Positions 31,128 to 40,294 of a stretch of 64,000 nucleotides of DNA are shown here, in pieces (the stretch's first letter is position 1; each line of letters starts with the position of its first letter). The stretch is from Mesobacillus sp. AQ2 (GTDB lineage Bacteria > Bacillota > Bacilli > Bacillales > Cytobacillaceae): assembly GCF_030122805.1 (NCBI RefSeq), contig NZ_CP126080.1, positions 4,097,501 through 4,161,500 on the forward strand, in the 5' to 3' direction. Made by a program: the position numbers and the translations under genes. The notes under the pieces were generated by a model that had not been told where the DNA came from, made no database searches, and saw nothing but the letters and a program-made list of their open reading frames with translations.

Positions 31128-32145
31128 TCGAAATCACCTCCACGCCGACTTCATGCTGGCCGATAAATTCAATCGCACGGGCCAATTCTTCCTCTTCACC
31201 ATCAAGATGGATGAACAAGGTTCCATATGAACCGTTTTGTGTCTGAGAAATTTTCCCCTGCACAATATTGACCGTGATGGAAAATTTGCGGATTAGATTG
31301 GTGATGAGCGGCTGCTCGGCACCTTCGCCTACGAATGTCAGCTGGATGACCCGTCCATGCGGATATCGCTCCAGTAAATGGTCTACCGTTTCCTTTGTTT
31401 CCTCCGGTTCAGTCACCTGCTGGACAAACCTTTTCGTAATTGGCTGCTGCGGGTTCTTGAACACATCCAATACTGGTCCAGTCTCAACGATGTTTCCGCC
31501 CTCCATGACCGCAACCCGGTGACAAATCTTACGGATGACATGCATTTCATGAGTGATCAGGACAATGGTAAGTCCCAATCTCTTATTGATATCAACGAGA
31601 AGATCCAGGATCTGGTCGGTCGTTTGCGGATCAAGCGCTGACGTCGCTTCATCACCGAGAAGAACTTTTGGATTATTCGCCAGTGCCCTGGCGATACCGA
31701 CTCTCTGCTTCTGCCCGCCGCTTAATTGTGAGGGATAAGCATCGCCGCGTCCCTCAAGACCGACAAGCGTGATCAATTCTTTTACCCTCTTGTCCCTCTC
31801 TGATTTCGGCACTCCTGCGATCTCAAGAGGGAAGGCTATGTTATCGGCAACCGTCCTTGACCAGAGTAGGTTGAAATGCTGGAAAATCATGCTGATTTCC
31901 TGTCTTGCTTTCCTTAATTCCGCACCCTTGATCCTTGAAACTTCCCTGCCTGCCACAACGACAGAACCTGAAGTTGGGATTTCAAGACCATTCAACATGC
32001 GGATCAATGTACTTTTACCTGCGCCGCTATATCCAATGACGCCAAAGATTTCGCCTTCTTTCACTTCAAGGTTGACATCATCTACCGCTTTGACTTCGCC
32101 TTTTTTTGAAGGATAAATCTTTCTGGCTTTTTTTATCGTGATCAA
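31120..32145 (-). CDS. metN: Methionine ABC transporter ATPase MetN
   Basis: 341-aa ABC ATPase: Walker A GYSGAGKST, signature LSGGQKQR, Walker B VLLGDEATSALD, H-loop ITHEMH, and the C-terminal regulatory NIL/ACT-like domain (about 265-341) that senses methionine. Start is TTG 32145 (MITIKKARKIYP) with GAGGGGGAG 4 nt upstream; the frame to 32205 runs through the leader. First gene of metNPQ, controlled by the SAM riboswitch. Confidence 0.95.
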   Translation of the reverse strand: MITIKKARKIYPSKKGEVKAVDDVNLEVKEGEIFGVIGYSGAGKSTLIRMLNGLEIPTSGSVVVAGREVSRIKGAELRKARQEISMIFQHFNLLWSRTVADNIAFPLEIAGVPKSERDKRVKELITLVGLEGRGDAYPSQLSGGQKQRVGIARALANNPKVLLGDEATSALDPQTTDQILDLLVDINKRLGLTIVLITHEMHVIRKICHRVAVMEGGNIVETGPVLDVFKNPQQPITKRFVQQVTEPEETKETVDHLLERYPHGRVIQLTFVGEGAEQPLITNLIRKFSITVNIVQGKISQTQNGSYGTLFIHLDGEEEELARAIEFIGQHEVGVEVISNG

Positions 32146-32344
32146 TTGACTCCCCCTCTTTTGCAACAACCATATTCTTAACTCAAAAAACCGTTTAATT
32201 TCCATCCTAATCAGAAGGTTATCAATCTAGTTTCCCATTCCCTGCCGGTAAAAATTCAAACTTCAGGTAAAATGGATGCACCTTCCTGGAATAATATGCT
32301 CTTGTAAAACTCACGTTAGAACTGAACATGGTCGATTCTGGCAT

Positions 32345-32378
32345 TAAAAAAGCCTTTCTGCAAATAAGCAGAAAGGCA
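32345..32378 (-). terminator. Expression-platform terminator of the metNPQ S-box
   Basis: Minus-strand GCCTTTCTGC TTATTT GCAGAAAGGC followed by TTTTTT, placed between aptamer and metN. Confidence 0.93.
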
Positions 32379-32397
32379 TAATAATTGGCTGTATCCT

Positions 32398-32516
32398 TTC
32401 TCTCATCTGCCAAAGCCATCAGCTTTGAGTGAATTGGCACCGTTTCAGATAAGCAAGCTTACTGACGGTTGCCGGGTTTCATCGGGCACTTCCCTCCACC
32501 TCTCTTGATAAGAGTA
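32398..32516 (-). promoter_or_regulatory. SAM riboswitch (S-box) of metNPQ
   Basis: The minus strand shows the S-box signature in order: CTCTTATCAAGAGAGGTGG, AGGGA, GCCCGATGAAACCCGGCAACC, GGTGCCAATTC and the closing GATGAGAG. A terminator follows. SAM binding should stop transcription into metNPQ. Confidence 0.95.
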
Positions 32517-32556
32517 CGCTATTAAATTTTAAAATCGGTTTTTAGTTACGAATGTG

Positions 32557-32586
32557 ATTGTAGCACGGAACAAAAATGGGTGTCAA
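32557..32586 (-). promoter_or_regulatory. Promoter of the metNPQ S-box transcript
   Basis: Minus strand -35 TTGACA (32581-32586) and -10 TACAAT (32557-32562) with an 18-bp spacer, about 40 bp before the aptamer. Confidence 0.75.
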
Positions 32587-32625
32587 TAAAATTATTTTCA
32601 AATACCTTTTGGAAGGTACTGGATA

Positions 32626-33942
32626 TTAGGTTCTTGCCGTGACCCCTGGTACTCCAGTAGCTTTTTCAATTGCCTGCTCCAGGTCTTCGATGATGTCATC
32701 AACGTTTTCAATACCGACAGAAAGACGGAGTAAATCTTCTGGAACCCCCGCTGCCTTAAGCCCTTCTGAATCAAGCTGCTGATGGGTGGTGCTTGCAGGG
32801 TGGATGACCAGGCTCTTCGCGTCGCCGACATTCGCAACATGGGACCAAAGCGTCAATGAGTTAATCAGTTTTGCTCCAGCTTCCCTGCCTCCCTCGATGC
32901 CAAATACTACAACTGACCCTGCACCTTTTGGAAGGTATCGATCTGCCAATTGCTTATCCGGGTGAGAGTCATGCCCAGGGTAGGTGACCCAGGTAACAGC
33001 AGGATGTGTTTCCAGGTAGTCTACTATTTTAATCGTATTGACTACATGCTCTTTCATGCGTACATGCAATGTTTCGATTCCAAGATTGAATTGGAAAGCA
33101 CTCTGCGGGCTGATGGCCGGACCAAGGTCGCGAAGCAGCTGAACCCTGGCCTTTACTATATAGGCTGCAGCCCCTATCGCTTCACTATAAACAATGTCAT
33201 GGTAACTGGAGTCTGGCTCATTGAAACCAGGGAACTTCGGGGATCTCCAATCAAACTTGCCTCCATCCACAATGATTCCGCCCATGACTGTGCCGTTGCC
33301 TAAAAGCCACTTGGTAGCCGAGTGTATTACGATGTCTGCGCCGTGTTCAATCGGCCGGCATAGATATGGAGTGGCAAATGTGTTATCAATGATCAACGGA
33401 ATCCCAGCTTCATGGGCAACATCGGCAACTGCTTCAATGTCCAAGACCCTGAGACTTGGATTTCCGATTGTTTCCGCATAAACCGCCTTCGTTTTTGGTG
33501 TGATCGCCTTCCTGAAATTCTCCGGGTCTTCAGGATCCACAAGGTGGACATTAATTCCATATTTCGGCAAGGTTACAGCAAATAAATTATACGTCCCTCC
33601 GTACAGATTAGAGGCTGCAACGATTTCATCCCCTGCATGGGCAATATTCAGAATCGCCATCGTGATTGCCGACATCCCGCTTGATAAGGCAAGAGCACCT
33701 ACTCCTCCTTCAAGCAGGGCGACTTTTTCTTCCAGGGCTGTCACGGTTGGGTTGTGGATTCGCGAGTAAATGTAACCAGGTTCCTTGAGTGCGAACAAAT
33801 CGGCTGCATGATCCGTGTTTTCAAATTGGAATGCATTGCTTGAGTAAATTGGCACAGCCCTTGCCCCAGTCACCGGGTCTGGTGATTGTCCTCCGTGGAC
33901 ACCGATTGTTTCGATTCTGTAGTTTTTTTGCTCATTTGCCAT
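32626..33942 (-). CDS. metY: O-acetylhomoserine sulfhydrylase / aminocarboxypropyltransferase
   Basis: 438-aa Cys/Met-metabolism PLP enzyme that makes homocysteine from O-acetylhomoserine and sulfide. PLP lysine is K211 (HSATKWLLGNG). Length above 420 aa with the NEPDSSYHDI insertion separates MetY from the shorter cystathionine gamma-synthase group. ATG 33942 has AGGAG 8 nt upstream; the longer frame to 34014 begins within the riboswitch terminator. Own S-box and promoter upstream. It uses homoserine drawn from the Hom reaction encoded at the start of the window. Confidence 0.92.
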   Translation of the reverse strand: MANEQKNYRIETIGVHGGQSPDPVTGARAVPIYSSNAFQFENTDHAADLFALKEPGYIYSRIHNPTVTALEEKVALLEGGVGALALSSGMSAITMAILNIAHAGDEIVAASNLYGGTYNLFAVTLPKYGINVHLVDPEDPENFRKAITPKTKAVYAETIGNPSLRVLDIEAVADVAHEAGIPLIIDNTFATPYLCRPIEHGADIVIHSATKWLLGNGTVMGGIIVDGGKFDWRSPKFPGFNEPDSSYHDIVYSEAIGAAAYIVKARVQLLRDLGPAISPQSAFQFNLGIETLHVRMKEHVVNTIKIVDYLETHPAVTWVTYPGHDSHPDKQLADRYLPKGAGSVVVFGIEGGREAGAKLINSLTLWSHVANVGDAKSLVIHPASTTHQQLDSEGLKAAGVPEDLLRLSVGIENVDDIIEDLEQAIEKATGVPGVTART

Positions 33943-33982
33943 CTCCATCTCTCCTATCATAAAAATAAAATGGAAAGGTGAT

Positions 33983-34012
33983 ACAAAAAACCCACTTCCT
34001 AAGAAGAGGGCC
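33983..34012 (-). terminator. Expression-platform terminator of the metY S-box
   Basis: Minus-strand CCCTCTTC TTAG GAAGTGGG (one U-U mismatch) followed by TTTTTTG. Confidence 0.8.
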
Positions 34013-34021
34013 ATTTATCAT

Positions 34022-34126
34022 CTCTCCTTATCTTTTCAGAGTCTACACTCTGCAGGAATTAGCACCGTGTTTAATAACCGGTTGCCGGGCTTCATCGGGC
34101 CAGTCCCTCCGCCTCTCTGGATAAGA
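34022..34126 (-). promoter_or_regulatory. SAM riboswitch (S-box) of metY
   Basis: Minus strand: TTCTTATCCAGAGAGGCGG, AGGGA, GCCCGATGAAGCCCGGCAACC, GGTGCTAATTCC, and closing GATAAGGAGA. Same architecture as the metNPQ S-box 1.6 kb away but clearly diverged in its variable helices. Confidence 0.95.
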
Positions 34127-34157
34127 ATATTCAGTTCGTTTTTATTGCGTTAAAGTG

Positions 34158-34187
34158 ATAATATCATTTCCATGCATTTAAAGTCAA
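34158..34187 (-). promoter_or_regulatory. Promoter of the metY S-box transcript
   Basis: Minus strand -35 TTGACT (34182-34187), 18-bp spacer, -10 TATTAT (34158-34163), about 30 bp before the aptamer. Confidence 0.7.
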
Positions 34188-34211
34188 TATATTACGATTT
34201 TTCTGAATAAA

Positions 34212-34577
34212 TCAAGCGGAAAGCGGTCTTGCAAGGTAGAAAATGGACTCAAGGACCAACAAATCTCTGAACGGGCCGTCTTCTACGGTATAATATCCCC
34301 ATCTGAGGCCTTGCCTCAGTTTGAATTCTCCTTTCAACAGCCCGGCAATGCTGGCTTCACTTCCTTTGATTGTAATCTGGAATTGAGAATTGAGATTGCT
34401 TGTTAGGAGTTCCACTCGTCCCCCTTTGAATACAAGGTATACTTCTTCCTTTTCTGACTCTAATTTCAAACAAAGATCCAGCTTTTTGATCAATTGCAGT
34501 ATATGAGCCTTACCGCCAACTTCATTCGCAAAAAGTTCAATAGATTCCCGCATGCCGCTCAACTCCCTCACATACAT
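34212..34577 (-). CDS. yusD: SCP2-type sterol/lipid-binding-like protein YusD
   Basis: 121 aa resembling an SCP2 sterol-carrier domain, with the FQITIKGSEASIAGLLKGE segment (about residues 66-84) typical of that fold. B. subtilis YusD is of similar size and sits beside metNPQ. Ligand and role unknown. A start at the second methionine (MRESIEL) is also possible. Confidence 0.75.
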   Translation of the reverse strand: MYVRELSGMRESIELFANEVGGKAHILQLIKKLDLCLKLESEKEEVYLVFKGGRVELLTSNLNSQFQITIKGSEASIAGLLKGEFKLRQGLRWGYYTVEDGPFRDLLVLESIFYLARPLSA

Positions 34578-34659
34578 AATTCTTTTTCGTAAGGAAAAAA
34601 CCTGTTGGAATCCTTCGACAAATACTTCGTTAATAAGCGGTTAACAACATACAAACATA

Positions 34660-34700
34660 GAAAAAAGACAATAACGAATGATATTTCGCCATTGTCTTTC
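34660..34700 (-). terminator. Terminator after the MFS transporter gene
   Basis: Minus-strand AAAGACAATGGCGAA pairs with TTCGTTATTGTCTTT (one mismatch), followed by TTTTTT. Confidence 0.87.
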
Positions 34701-34735
34701 ATTTCCCGAGAAATATATCCAAAGAAATACAGTAA

Positions 34736-36001
34736 TCAAGCGGTCTTGGTGGCTGAGATGGCGGATTTTGTTTTGTCCATCGCCTTGAAGACAAAGAAGA
34801 AGTAAGTTGATCCTACTAAATAAATACCTGCTGTGATGGTGAAAACCGCCGCATATCCCCAATAGGAGCCATATTTCAAAACGATTCCCGTCGAAACCGG
34901 TCCCATAATCGCCCATCCAAGGTTAAATACCATTTGATTCACAGAGTTGGCCAATCCTTTCATCGAATCATCAACCTTCGACATCATTAGCGACATTTGA
35001 ATTGGATTCCCTGCGTTCATGAGGGCTTGTCGAAATAAAAAGCCAAGGGCAGCAAGCCAGAAATGCTGAGTGTAAGCAGTAAGCAGCAAAAACGGGAGGG
35101 AGAGCATTTGCAGGACAACGATTGCTTTCACTTCCCCAAGCCTGCGCACAACCATCGGACCAATGATCATGGCTGCTGCAGTTGCTCCCTGTCCAAGTGA
35201 AATGACCAGGCCAATCAGTGAATTTGATGCCATGAACCGATCAGCAAAATAAAGATTCAAGTAAGGGATGACCAGTCCAGCACCGAAGCCGATCATCAAC
35301 TGTGCGACCGCAAATAGAATGATGATTTTAAGGCTCGCTTTATGAGGGATTCCTCTTTTAAAATCCATGAACTTTCTGTCTGTCTGGTTTTCTATCCGTA
35401 CTTCCTTAAGTCGGAAAATAGGAAGAAGTGCGGCCAGAAACAGTGCTGAACCAGCGACCAATGTGAAACGGATACTCTCCAGTTCAGGGAGGAATAAAGA
35501 AAACACATCTGTAAGGATTCCGCCCAAAAGGCTTCCGACAACATTGGCTGCTGTCATCGCTGCAAAATGTATGCTGAAGATATGCACGCGCTGTTCAGGT
35601 TGGGAGTTTTCTGCCAGCCACGGAATGATGGAAACCTGGATAAAAGCGGACGCAAGACCAGTACCAAATGAAAACAATATCAGTAGTTCCTGACTCTCAA
35701 CCATACTCCGTGTAAATAAAATGATTCCAGTCGAGAATGCTCCAAACAGCATCAGCTTTTTCCGGCTAGCCCTGTCGCTCATAACGCCTGCCGGAATGAG
35801 TACCAGTGCCGTGGAAAGAAACGTCATTGAAATCACTTTCCCGTTTACCAGTTCATTGAATCCCAGCTCTCGTATGTAAAAATTATAAATCACCATAAAG
35901 ATCCCTAGACCGATTTGGGTGAGGATGTTTGCCAGGAAGGTCAATTTTATATTGCGATTATAACTTTTGATTTGGTCTGCCCACTCTTGATAAAGAGCCA
36001 T
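34736..36001 (-). CDS. Major facilitator superfamily transporter
   Basis: 421 aa with about 12 hydrophobic segments in two halves separated by a charged loop (EVRIENQTDRKFMDFKRG, about residues 199-216). The MFS motif between TM2 and TM3 reads GVMSDRASRKKLM. It belongs to the general drug/metabolite efflux type; the substrate cannot be deduced. Monocistronic, placed between yusD and yusE, where I do not recall an MFS gene in B. subtilis. Confidence 0.85.
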   Translation of the reverse strand: MALYQEWADQIKSYNRNIKLTFLANILTQIGLGIFMVIYNFYIRELGFNELVNGKVISMTFLSTALVLIPAGVMSDRASRKKLMLFGAFSTGIILFTRSMVESQELLILFSFGTGLASAFIQVSIIPWLAENSQPEQRVHIFSIHFAAMTAANVVGSLLGGILTDVFSLFLPELESIRFTLVAGSALFLAALLPIFRLKEVRIENQTDRKFMDFKRGIPHKASLKIIILFAVAQLMIGFGAGLVIPYLNLYFADRFMASNSLIGLVISLGQGATAAAMIIGPMVVRRLGEVKAIVVLQMLSLPFLLLTAYTQHFWLAALGFLFRQALMNAGNPIQMSLMMSKVDDSMKGLANSVNQMVFNLGWAIMGPVSTGIVLKYGSYWGYAAVFTITAGIYLVGSTYFFFVFKAMDKTKSAISATKTA

Positions 36002-36165
36002 TTTTTTATTTCGCCCCTCGGTTATTTCGATAATCTAAATATAAACCGTTTGGCATGAAATGTAAATATTTTTCAGTGTTGCCTTTCGCCGCTTAGGAGA
36101 CCATATAATTCGGAACTGGGGATTGGGTGTTAGAGCCTTTATCTTCGGCCAAAACCTGATTAGCG

Positions 36166-36191
36166 CAAAAAAAAAACGGCCAAGCCGTTTA
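36166..36191 (-). terminator. Terminator after yusE
   Basis: Minus-strand AAACGGC TT GGCCGTTT followed by a long T run. Confidence 0.8.
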
Positions 36192-36194
36192 TAT

Positions 36195-36506
36195 TTACCC
36201 TTTCAACTCTTTCAATTTTTCAAAGAGATACGGAACTGATTGAAAAGCATAGATTTTCTCCTGTACCTCCCCATTTTCTAATACAATCAGACATGGTACA
36301 CTTTCTATTTCAAATCGTCCTGCCATTTCAGGCAGGAAATTCAAATCGGCTTTCCCCGATGGGAGGTCAGGCAGGAGTTGTTCAATCACTGTCAGCATTT
36401 TGCTTGCTACCTGACAGGTTCCGCACATTGGTGTATAAAAGTATAGGTAACCCGTTTGTTTTTCTGCGAGGAATGTTTCCATGTCCGTCCTGGTCCAGTC
36501 TTCCAT
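36195..36506 (-). CDS. yusE: Thioredoxin-like protein YusE
   Basis: 103-aa thioredoxin-fold protein with a CGTC redox site (C28, C31 in YTPMCGTCQ) and the cis-proline segment SVPCLIVLENG. It probably acts as a small cytosolic thiol-disulfide protein; the partner is unknown. ATG 36506 has AAAAAGGA at proper distance; an upstream ATG at 36515 overlaps the yusF stop (ATGA) but lies right against that site. Cotranscribed with yusF. Confidence 0.87.
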   Translation of the reverse strand: MEDWTRTDMETFLAEKQTGYLYFYTPMCGTCQVASKMLTVIEQLLPDLPSGKADLNFLPEMAGRFEIESVPCLIVLENGEVQEKIYAFQSVPYLFEKLKELKG

Positions 36507-36511
36507 TAAAG

Positions 36512-36862
36512 TCATCCTTTTTCTAAGTACTCTGCATGAACATCAATATTTGCTCCGATTAAAACAGTAGCAAGGTGATTTTCAGGTGCGGTTGCCACTT
36601 CCCGGTACATCCTGTCAATGTACAGATGGTTCGCCTCAGGAAATTCCCTTTTAAATTGCTTCCTCAGCTTTTCGCCTGATGCGTCTGCATCTACGAGGAT
36701 ATAGACATCTTTATCAAAAAGCGAGTCAATCAGCTCATCAAGCTTTGAAACGCCAATTGTCCCATTCGTGCAGATAATTTCCACTGGCTCCTTCAGCACG
36801 GTCTGTACTTTCTTTTTGTCTGACGAACCTTCTACTATGATCACCTTGTGATTTTCGTCCAT
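36512..36862 (-). CDS. yusF: Toprim-domain protein YusF
   Basis: 116-aa stand-alone Toprim domain, the catalytic fold of primases, topoisomerases and RNase M5. It carries the glutamate E11 in VIIVEGSSD and the acidic ILVDADASG motif near residues 55-63. It resembles RNase M5 in size class but lacks its C-terminal half; a nuclease role is plausible but untested. ATG 36862 has AGGTGG 8 nt upstream. Overlaps or abuts yusE. Confidence 0.85.
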   Translation of the reverse strand: MDENHKVIIVEGSSDKKKVQTVLKEPVEIICTNGTIGVSKLDELIDSLFDKDVYILVDADASGEKLRKQFKREFPEANHLYIDRMYREVATAPENHLATVLIGANIDVHAEYLEKG

Positions 36863-37042
36863 CGCCATAACCACCTATGCACCAGAAAATAATTACTTTA
36901 CAACATTATAAACATTATTAAATAAATTGTGCTGTTTACTTGTATCTTTCTATTGTTACTGTTTTTTTGGGAGATTGCAAAGATTTAGTCCAATATTAAC
37001 TTTATCAGGGAGTAAAAGGAATTTTATACCCGGAAGCCAACT

Positions 37043-37078
37043 AAAAACAGCGGCCAGGCTGGCCGCTGTTCATTTTTT
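37043..37078. terminator. Terminator after yusG
   Basis: Perfect palindrome AACAGCGGCCAG G CTGGCCGCTGTT with T runs on both strands. Confidence 0.9.
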
Positions 37079-37316
37079 AGCACCAGCCGCCTTCATCACA
37101 GTCAGTATACCGTTGCTCAGATTGGTCCGGTACTGATACATGCTGGTAAATCTTATTCTGTTCTGCTTCATAATGATGCTCAAGTTTCATCTGGATCCCT
37201 TCAGGAAGCTCGATGTTCCCAATAGGTTCTTTTTCAAGGTAAAGTTGGATCTGACCATTTTCCAGTTTTCCTGTTACCCTGTCTGTGATATCGATTTTTT
37301 GCTGGTTCAAAGCCAT
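37077..37316 (-). CDS. yusG: YusG family small protein
   Basis: 79 aa, begins MALNQQKIDITDRVTGKLEN, matching the small Bacillus YusG family of unknown function. Mostly beta with a cysteine pair near the C-terminus (CDEGGWC). ATG 37316 is preceded by AAGGGTG; the longer frame to 37433 runs back into the gcvH terminator. Located beside gcvH as in B. subtilis. Confidence 0.85.
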   Translation of the reverse strand: MALNQQKIDITDRVTGKLENGQIQLYLEKEPIGNIELPEGIQMKLEHHYEAEQNKIYQHVSVPDQSEQRYTDCDEGGWC

Positions 37317-37411
37317 GAATTTCACCCTTTTTATATAATCATTAACATTAGTTTGTCCAAACTGCTGGAATGAAGTGATGGAAAAATGAAGGAGATTTAC
37401 ATGGGGGAAAT

Positions 37412-37440
37412 GAAAAACGCCTTGAAGGTTCAAGGCGTCG
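37412..37440 (-). terminator. Terminator after gcvH
   Basis: Minus-strand ACGCCTTGAA CC TTCAAGGCGT followed by TTTTC. Confidence 0.85.
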
Positions 37441-37447
37441 GCAAATC

Positions 37448-37828
37448 TTATTCTTTGATCATTTCTTCGTATTGTTCTGGTGTCATAAGCTTTTCTACTT
37501 CACTGCTGTCTGTGAGTTCAACTGTAATCATCCATGCTTTTTCATAAGGAGATTCGTTAACGAATTCAGGGCTGTCGTTCAGTTCTTCGTTGATTTCAAC
37601 AACCTTGCCGCTCACTGGTGCATATAGCTCAGATACGGTCTTAACTGATTCAACGCTTCCGAAAGGCTGGTCCAAAGTGATTTCGTCTCCCACTTCTGGA
37701 AGTTCGACGAAAACGATGTCACCAAGCTCGGATTGAGCGAAATCAGTAATGCCCACGCGAACCTTTTCTCCTTCAACTTTTACCCATTCGTGTTCTGCAG
37801 AATAACGTAAATCTTTTGGTGTATTCAT
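37448..37828 (-). CDS. gcvH: Glycine cleavage system H protein
   Basis: 126-aa lipoyl carrier of the glycine cleavage system. The lipoylated lysine is K63 in [10 protein letters not shown]. In Bacillus, GcvH is also the relay that receives octanoyl groups before LipA and LipL act, tying this gene to lipA at 11.1-12.0 kb. The other gcv genes are not in the window. Single gene with own terminator. Confidence 0.96.
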   Translation of the reverse strand: MNTPKDLRYSAEHEWVKVEGEKVRVGITDFAQSELGDIVFVELPEVGDEITLDQPFGSVESVKTVSELYAPVSGKVVEINEELNDSPEFVNESPYEKAWMITVELTDSSEVEKLMTPEQYEEMIKE

Positions 37829-37881
37829 TGACTATCCCTCCAATTGTATATCTCTATCGATTAATATCGATGGGACCAAAA

Positions 37882-38238
37882 TTACAGCCATGCTTTTTCA
37901 TACTCATCTTCTTTGAAACCTACGGTCACTTTTTCGCCATCTGTCATCAGCGGGCGTTTGATGAGCATACCATCAGATGCCAGCAGTTCCAGCAATTCAT
38001 TTCTGGATGCCGTCTTGATTTTGTCTTTCAATCCAAGCTCACGATACTTTTGACCGCTCGTGTTAAAAAACTTCTTGATCTCGAGGCCGCTTTTCTCAAG
38101 CATTTCTTCCAGCTGTGACTGGGTTGGCGGATTTTCAACAATATGTACTTCGTTATAGGCAACTTCATGCTGGTCGAGCCATTTCTTCGCATTCCTGCAC
38201 GTACCACATTTAGGGTACCAATAAAACGTTTTTTCCAT
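37882..38238 (-). CDS. yusI: Spx/ArsC-family protein YusI
   Basis: 118-aa thioredoxin-fold protein of the Spx/ArsC/MgsR family with CGTC (C11, C14). Spx contacts RNA polymerase through its central domain; whether YusI does so is unknown. The RPLMTDGEK segment near residue 95 matches the family. Sits between gcvH and fadE. Confidence 0.87.
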   Translation of the reverse strand: MEKTFYWYPKCGTCRNAKKWLDQHEVAYNEVHIVENPPTQSQLEEMLEKSGLEIKKFFNTSGQKYRELGLKDKIKTASRNELLELLASDGMLIKRPLMTDGEKVTVGFKEDEYEKAWL

Positions 38239-38407
38239 GATTTCACCACCCTTTGCTAGTATCCCATAGATTAAACCCTCTAAACGGATAGTAACATATT
38301 ATTGAAGTGAAATACTATCATTCAGTGCCTGATCAACCCTTTAATTTTAACATCCTTTTATTAAATTCAACAATGTTTGCAAAAATCCTGCCATTTTAAA
38401 AAGATTA

Positions 38408-38443
38408 GCAAAAACACTCCTCCCTGGATGGAGAGGAGTGTTC
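38408..38443 (-). terminator. Terminator of the fadN-fadA-fadE operon
   Basis: Minus-strand AACACTCCTCTCC pairs with GGGAGGAGTGTT around a short loop, then TTTTGC. Confidence 0.87.
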
Positions 38444-38455
38444 GGTAAATAGTTT

Positions 38456-40240
38456 TTAAACGATAAAGCGTTCTGCATCGATTAGCTTTTCAGCTGCTTC
38501 ACGCTTCTTCGCGATAACGTTGATTGGAGTGTGTCTTGTGAACTTGCGCAATGCGGAAGTCAGCATGCGAAGTGCGTCGCCTTCTTCTGTAGCCACAAGC
38601 GTTTCCTTAGCGTCACGCTCGATTTCATTGAATGCTTCCTGGCAGAAGATTTGAGTGTAAAGAAGCTTTTGCTTGCTCTTCTCTACTCCATCTTTTGCGA
38701 TTGCCTTTTCTGTACGAAGAACAGCAGATTCCATTGAATACGCATTTGAAATGATATCTGCGATATTGACGAGGATTTCCTGTTCTTTTTCCAAAGCTTT
38801 TCCGAACTTCTGTGCAGCCAATCCAGCTGCAAGCAAGCCAATTTTCTTGGCGTTCTTCACAAGATATTTTTCCTGTGCCAGTGGCTCATCGCCTGGCTCT
38901 TCAGGCATAAGCATCATCAGTTCTTCCTGAAGCTGCTGAGCTTTTTGCAATAATGGAAGCTCGCCTTTCATTGCCTTACGCAGGAAGGTTCCCGGTACAA
39001 GAAGGCGGTTGATTTCATTTGTTCCTTCAAAAATACGGTTGATCCTTGAATCACGGTAAGCTCTTTCGATTTCATACTCTTGCATGAAGCCGTATCCACC
39101 GTGGATCTGGACGCCTTCATCAACTACATAATCAAGTGTCTCGGTTGCGAACACTTTATTCATTGAACACTCAATTGCATACTCAGCAATTGAATCTGCA
39201 ACGGCTTTGCCGTTGTTGATTTCTTCTTCTGACAGCTGGTTCATTCTTTCCTCGAACAAGCCTACTGTACGATATACAGAGCTTTCTGTTGCATAGATTT
39301 TGGAAGCCATTGTTGCAAGCTTTTCTTTTGTAAGGTTGAACTGGGAAATAGGTGTCTTGAACTGCTGGCGCTGGTTCGCATATTTTACAGTCAGACCGAA
39401 TGCCTGCTTGGCACCGCCAGTTGCGCCTACTCCCAACTTATAACGGCCGATGTTCAGGATATTGAAGGCGATAAGATGGCCTTTTCCTGCTTCACCAAGA
39501 AGGTTTTCCACAGGTACTTGAGCATCTTCAAGAATCAATGTACGTGTTGAAGAGCTCTTGATGCCCATTTTCTTTTCTTCTGCGCCTACTGATACGCCTG
39601 GGTATTCTCTTTCAACGATGAAAGCTGTGAATTGTTCGCCGTCGATCTTTGCATAAACAACGAATACATCTGCAAAACCAGCGTTAGTAATCCATTGCTT
39701 TTCTCCATTAAGGACGTAGTGAGTGCCTTCAGCATTCAGTTTAGCTGTTGTCTTTGCACCCAATGCATCTGATCCTGAACCTGGCTCAGTAAGTGCATAG
39801 GCTGCAAGCTTTTCACCAGTTGCCAGTACAGGAAGATATTTTTGCTTTTGTTCTTCATTACCGAAAAGAACGATTGGCAATGACCCGATTCCTACGTGTG
39901 CACCGTGGGAGATTGAGAAGCCGCCTGCAACTGCCATCTTTTCAGCGATCAAAGCTGAGCTGACTTTATCAAGGCTCAAGCCGCCATACTCTTCAGGAAC
40001 GTCCGCTCCAAGGAGACCAAGCTCTCCAGCTTCCTTCAATAGTTTTACAGTACGGTCGAACTCATGCTGCTCGATATATTCAACCTGAGGCAACACTTCG
40101 TTTGTTACGAAATCCTCAGTGGTTTTGGCAATCATTTTGTGCTCATCTGTGTAATCCTCTGGAGTAAAAACATGGTCATATGATACATCTTCGATTAAGA
40201 AGCTTCCGCCTTTTACAAGCTTTTCTGTTTGGTTACCCAT
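38456..40240 (-). CDS. fadE: Acyl-CoA dehydrogenase (VLCAD-type)
   Basis: 594-aa FAD-linked acyl-CoA dehydrogenase, first step of fatty-acid beta-oxidation. The ACAD signatures ALTEPGSGSD (about 151-160) and the FEGTNEINR segment with the catalytic glutamate are present. The C-terminal extension of about 170 residues is that of very-long-chain enzymes and Bacillus FadE (YusJ). Third gene of fadN-fadA-fadE, 54 bp behind fadA. Confidence 0.95.
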   Translation of the reverse strand: MGNQTEKLVKGGSFLIEDVSYDHVFTPEDYTDEHKMIAKTTEDFVTNEVLPQVEYIEQHEFDRTVKLLKEAGELGLLGADVPEEYGGLSLDKVSSALIAEKMAVAGGFSISHGAHVGIGSLPIVLFGNEEQKQKYLPVLATGEKLAAYALTEPGSGSDALGAKTTAKLNAEGTHYVLNGEKQWITNAGFADVFVVYAKIDGEQFTAFIVEREYPGVSVGAEEKKMGIKSSSTRTLILEDAQVPVENLLGEAGKGHLIAFNILNIGRYKLGVGATGGAKQAFGLTVKYANQRQQFKTPISQFNLTKEKLATMASKIYATESSVYRTVGLFEERMNQLSEEEINNGKAVADSIAEYAIECSMNKVFATETLDYVVDEGVQIHGGYGFMQEYEIERAYRDSRINRIFEGTNEINRLLVPGTFLRKAMKGELPLLQKAQQLQEELMMLMPEEPGDEPLAQEKYLVKNAKKIGLLAAGLAAQKFGKALEKEQEILVNIADIISNAYSMESAVLRTEKAIAKDGVEKSKQKLLYTQIFCQEAFNEIERDAKETLVATEEGDALRMLTSALRKFTRHTPINVIAKKREAAEKLIDAERFIV

Positions 40241-40294
40241 TTAATGTTCCTCCTATCCATTTTTGGGAGGGGTCCAACCCCTCCAATTTTTATT

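Noticed and set aside
32222..32440. Minus-strand 72-aa reading frame before metN
   Set aside because: It lies inside the S-box riboswitch and its terminator.
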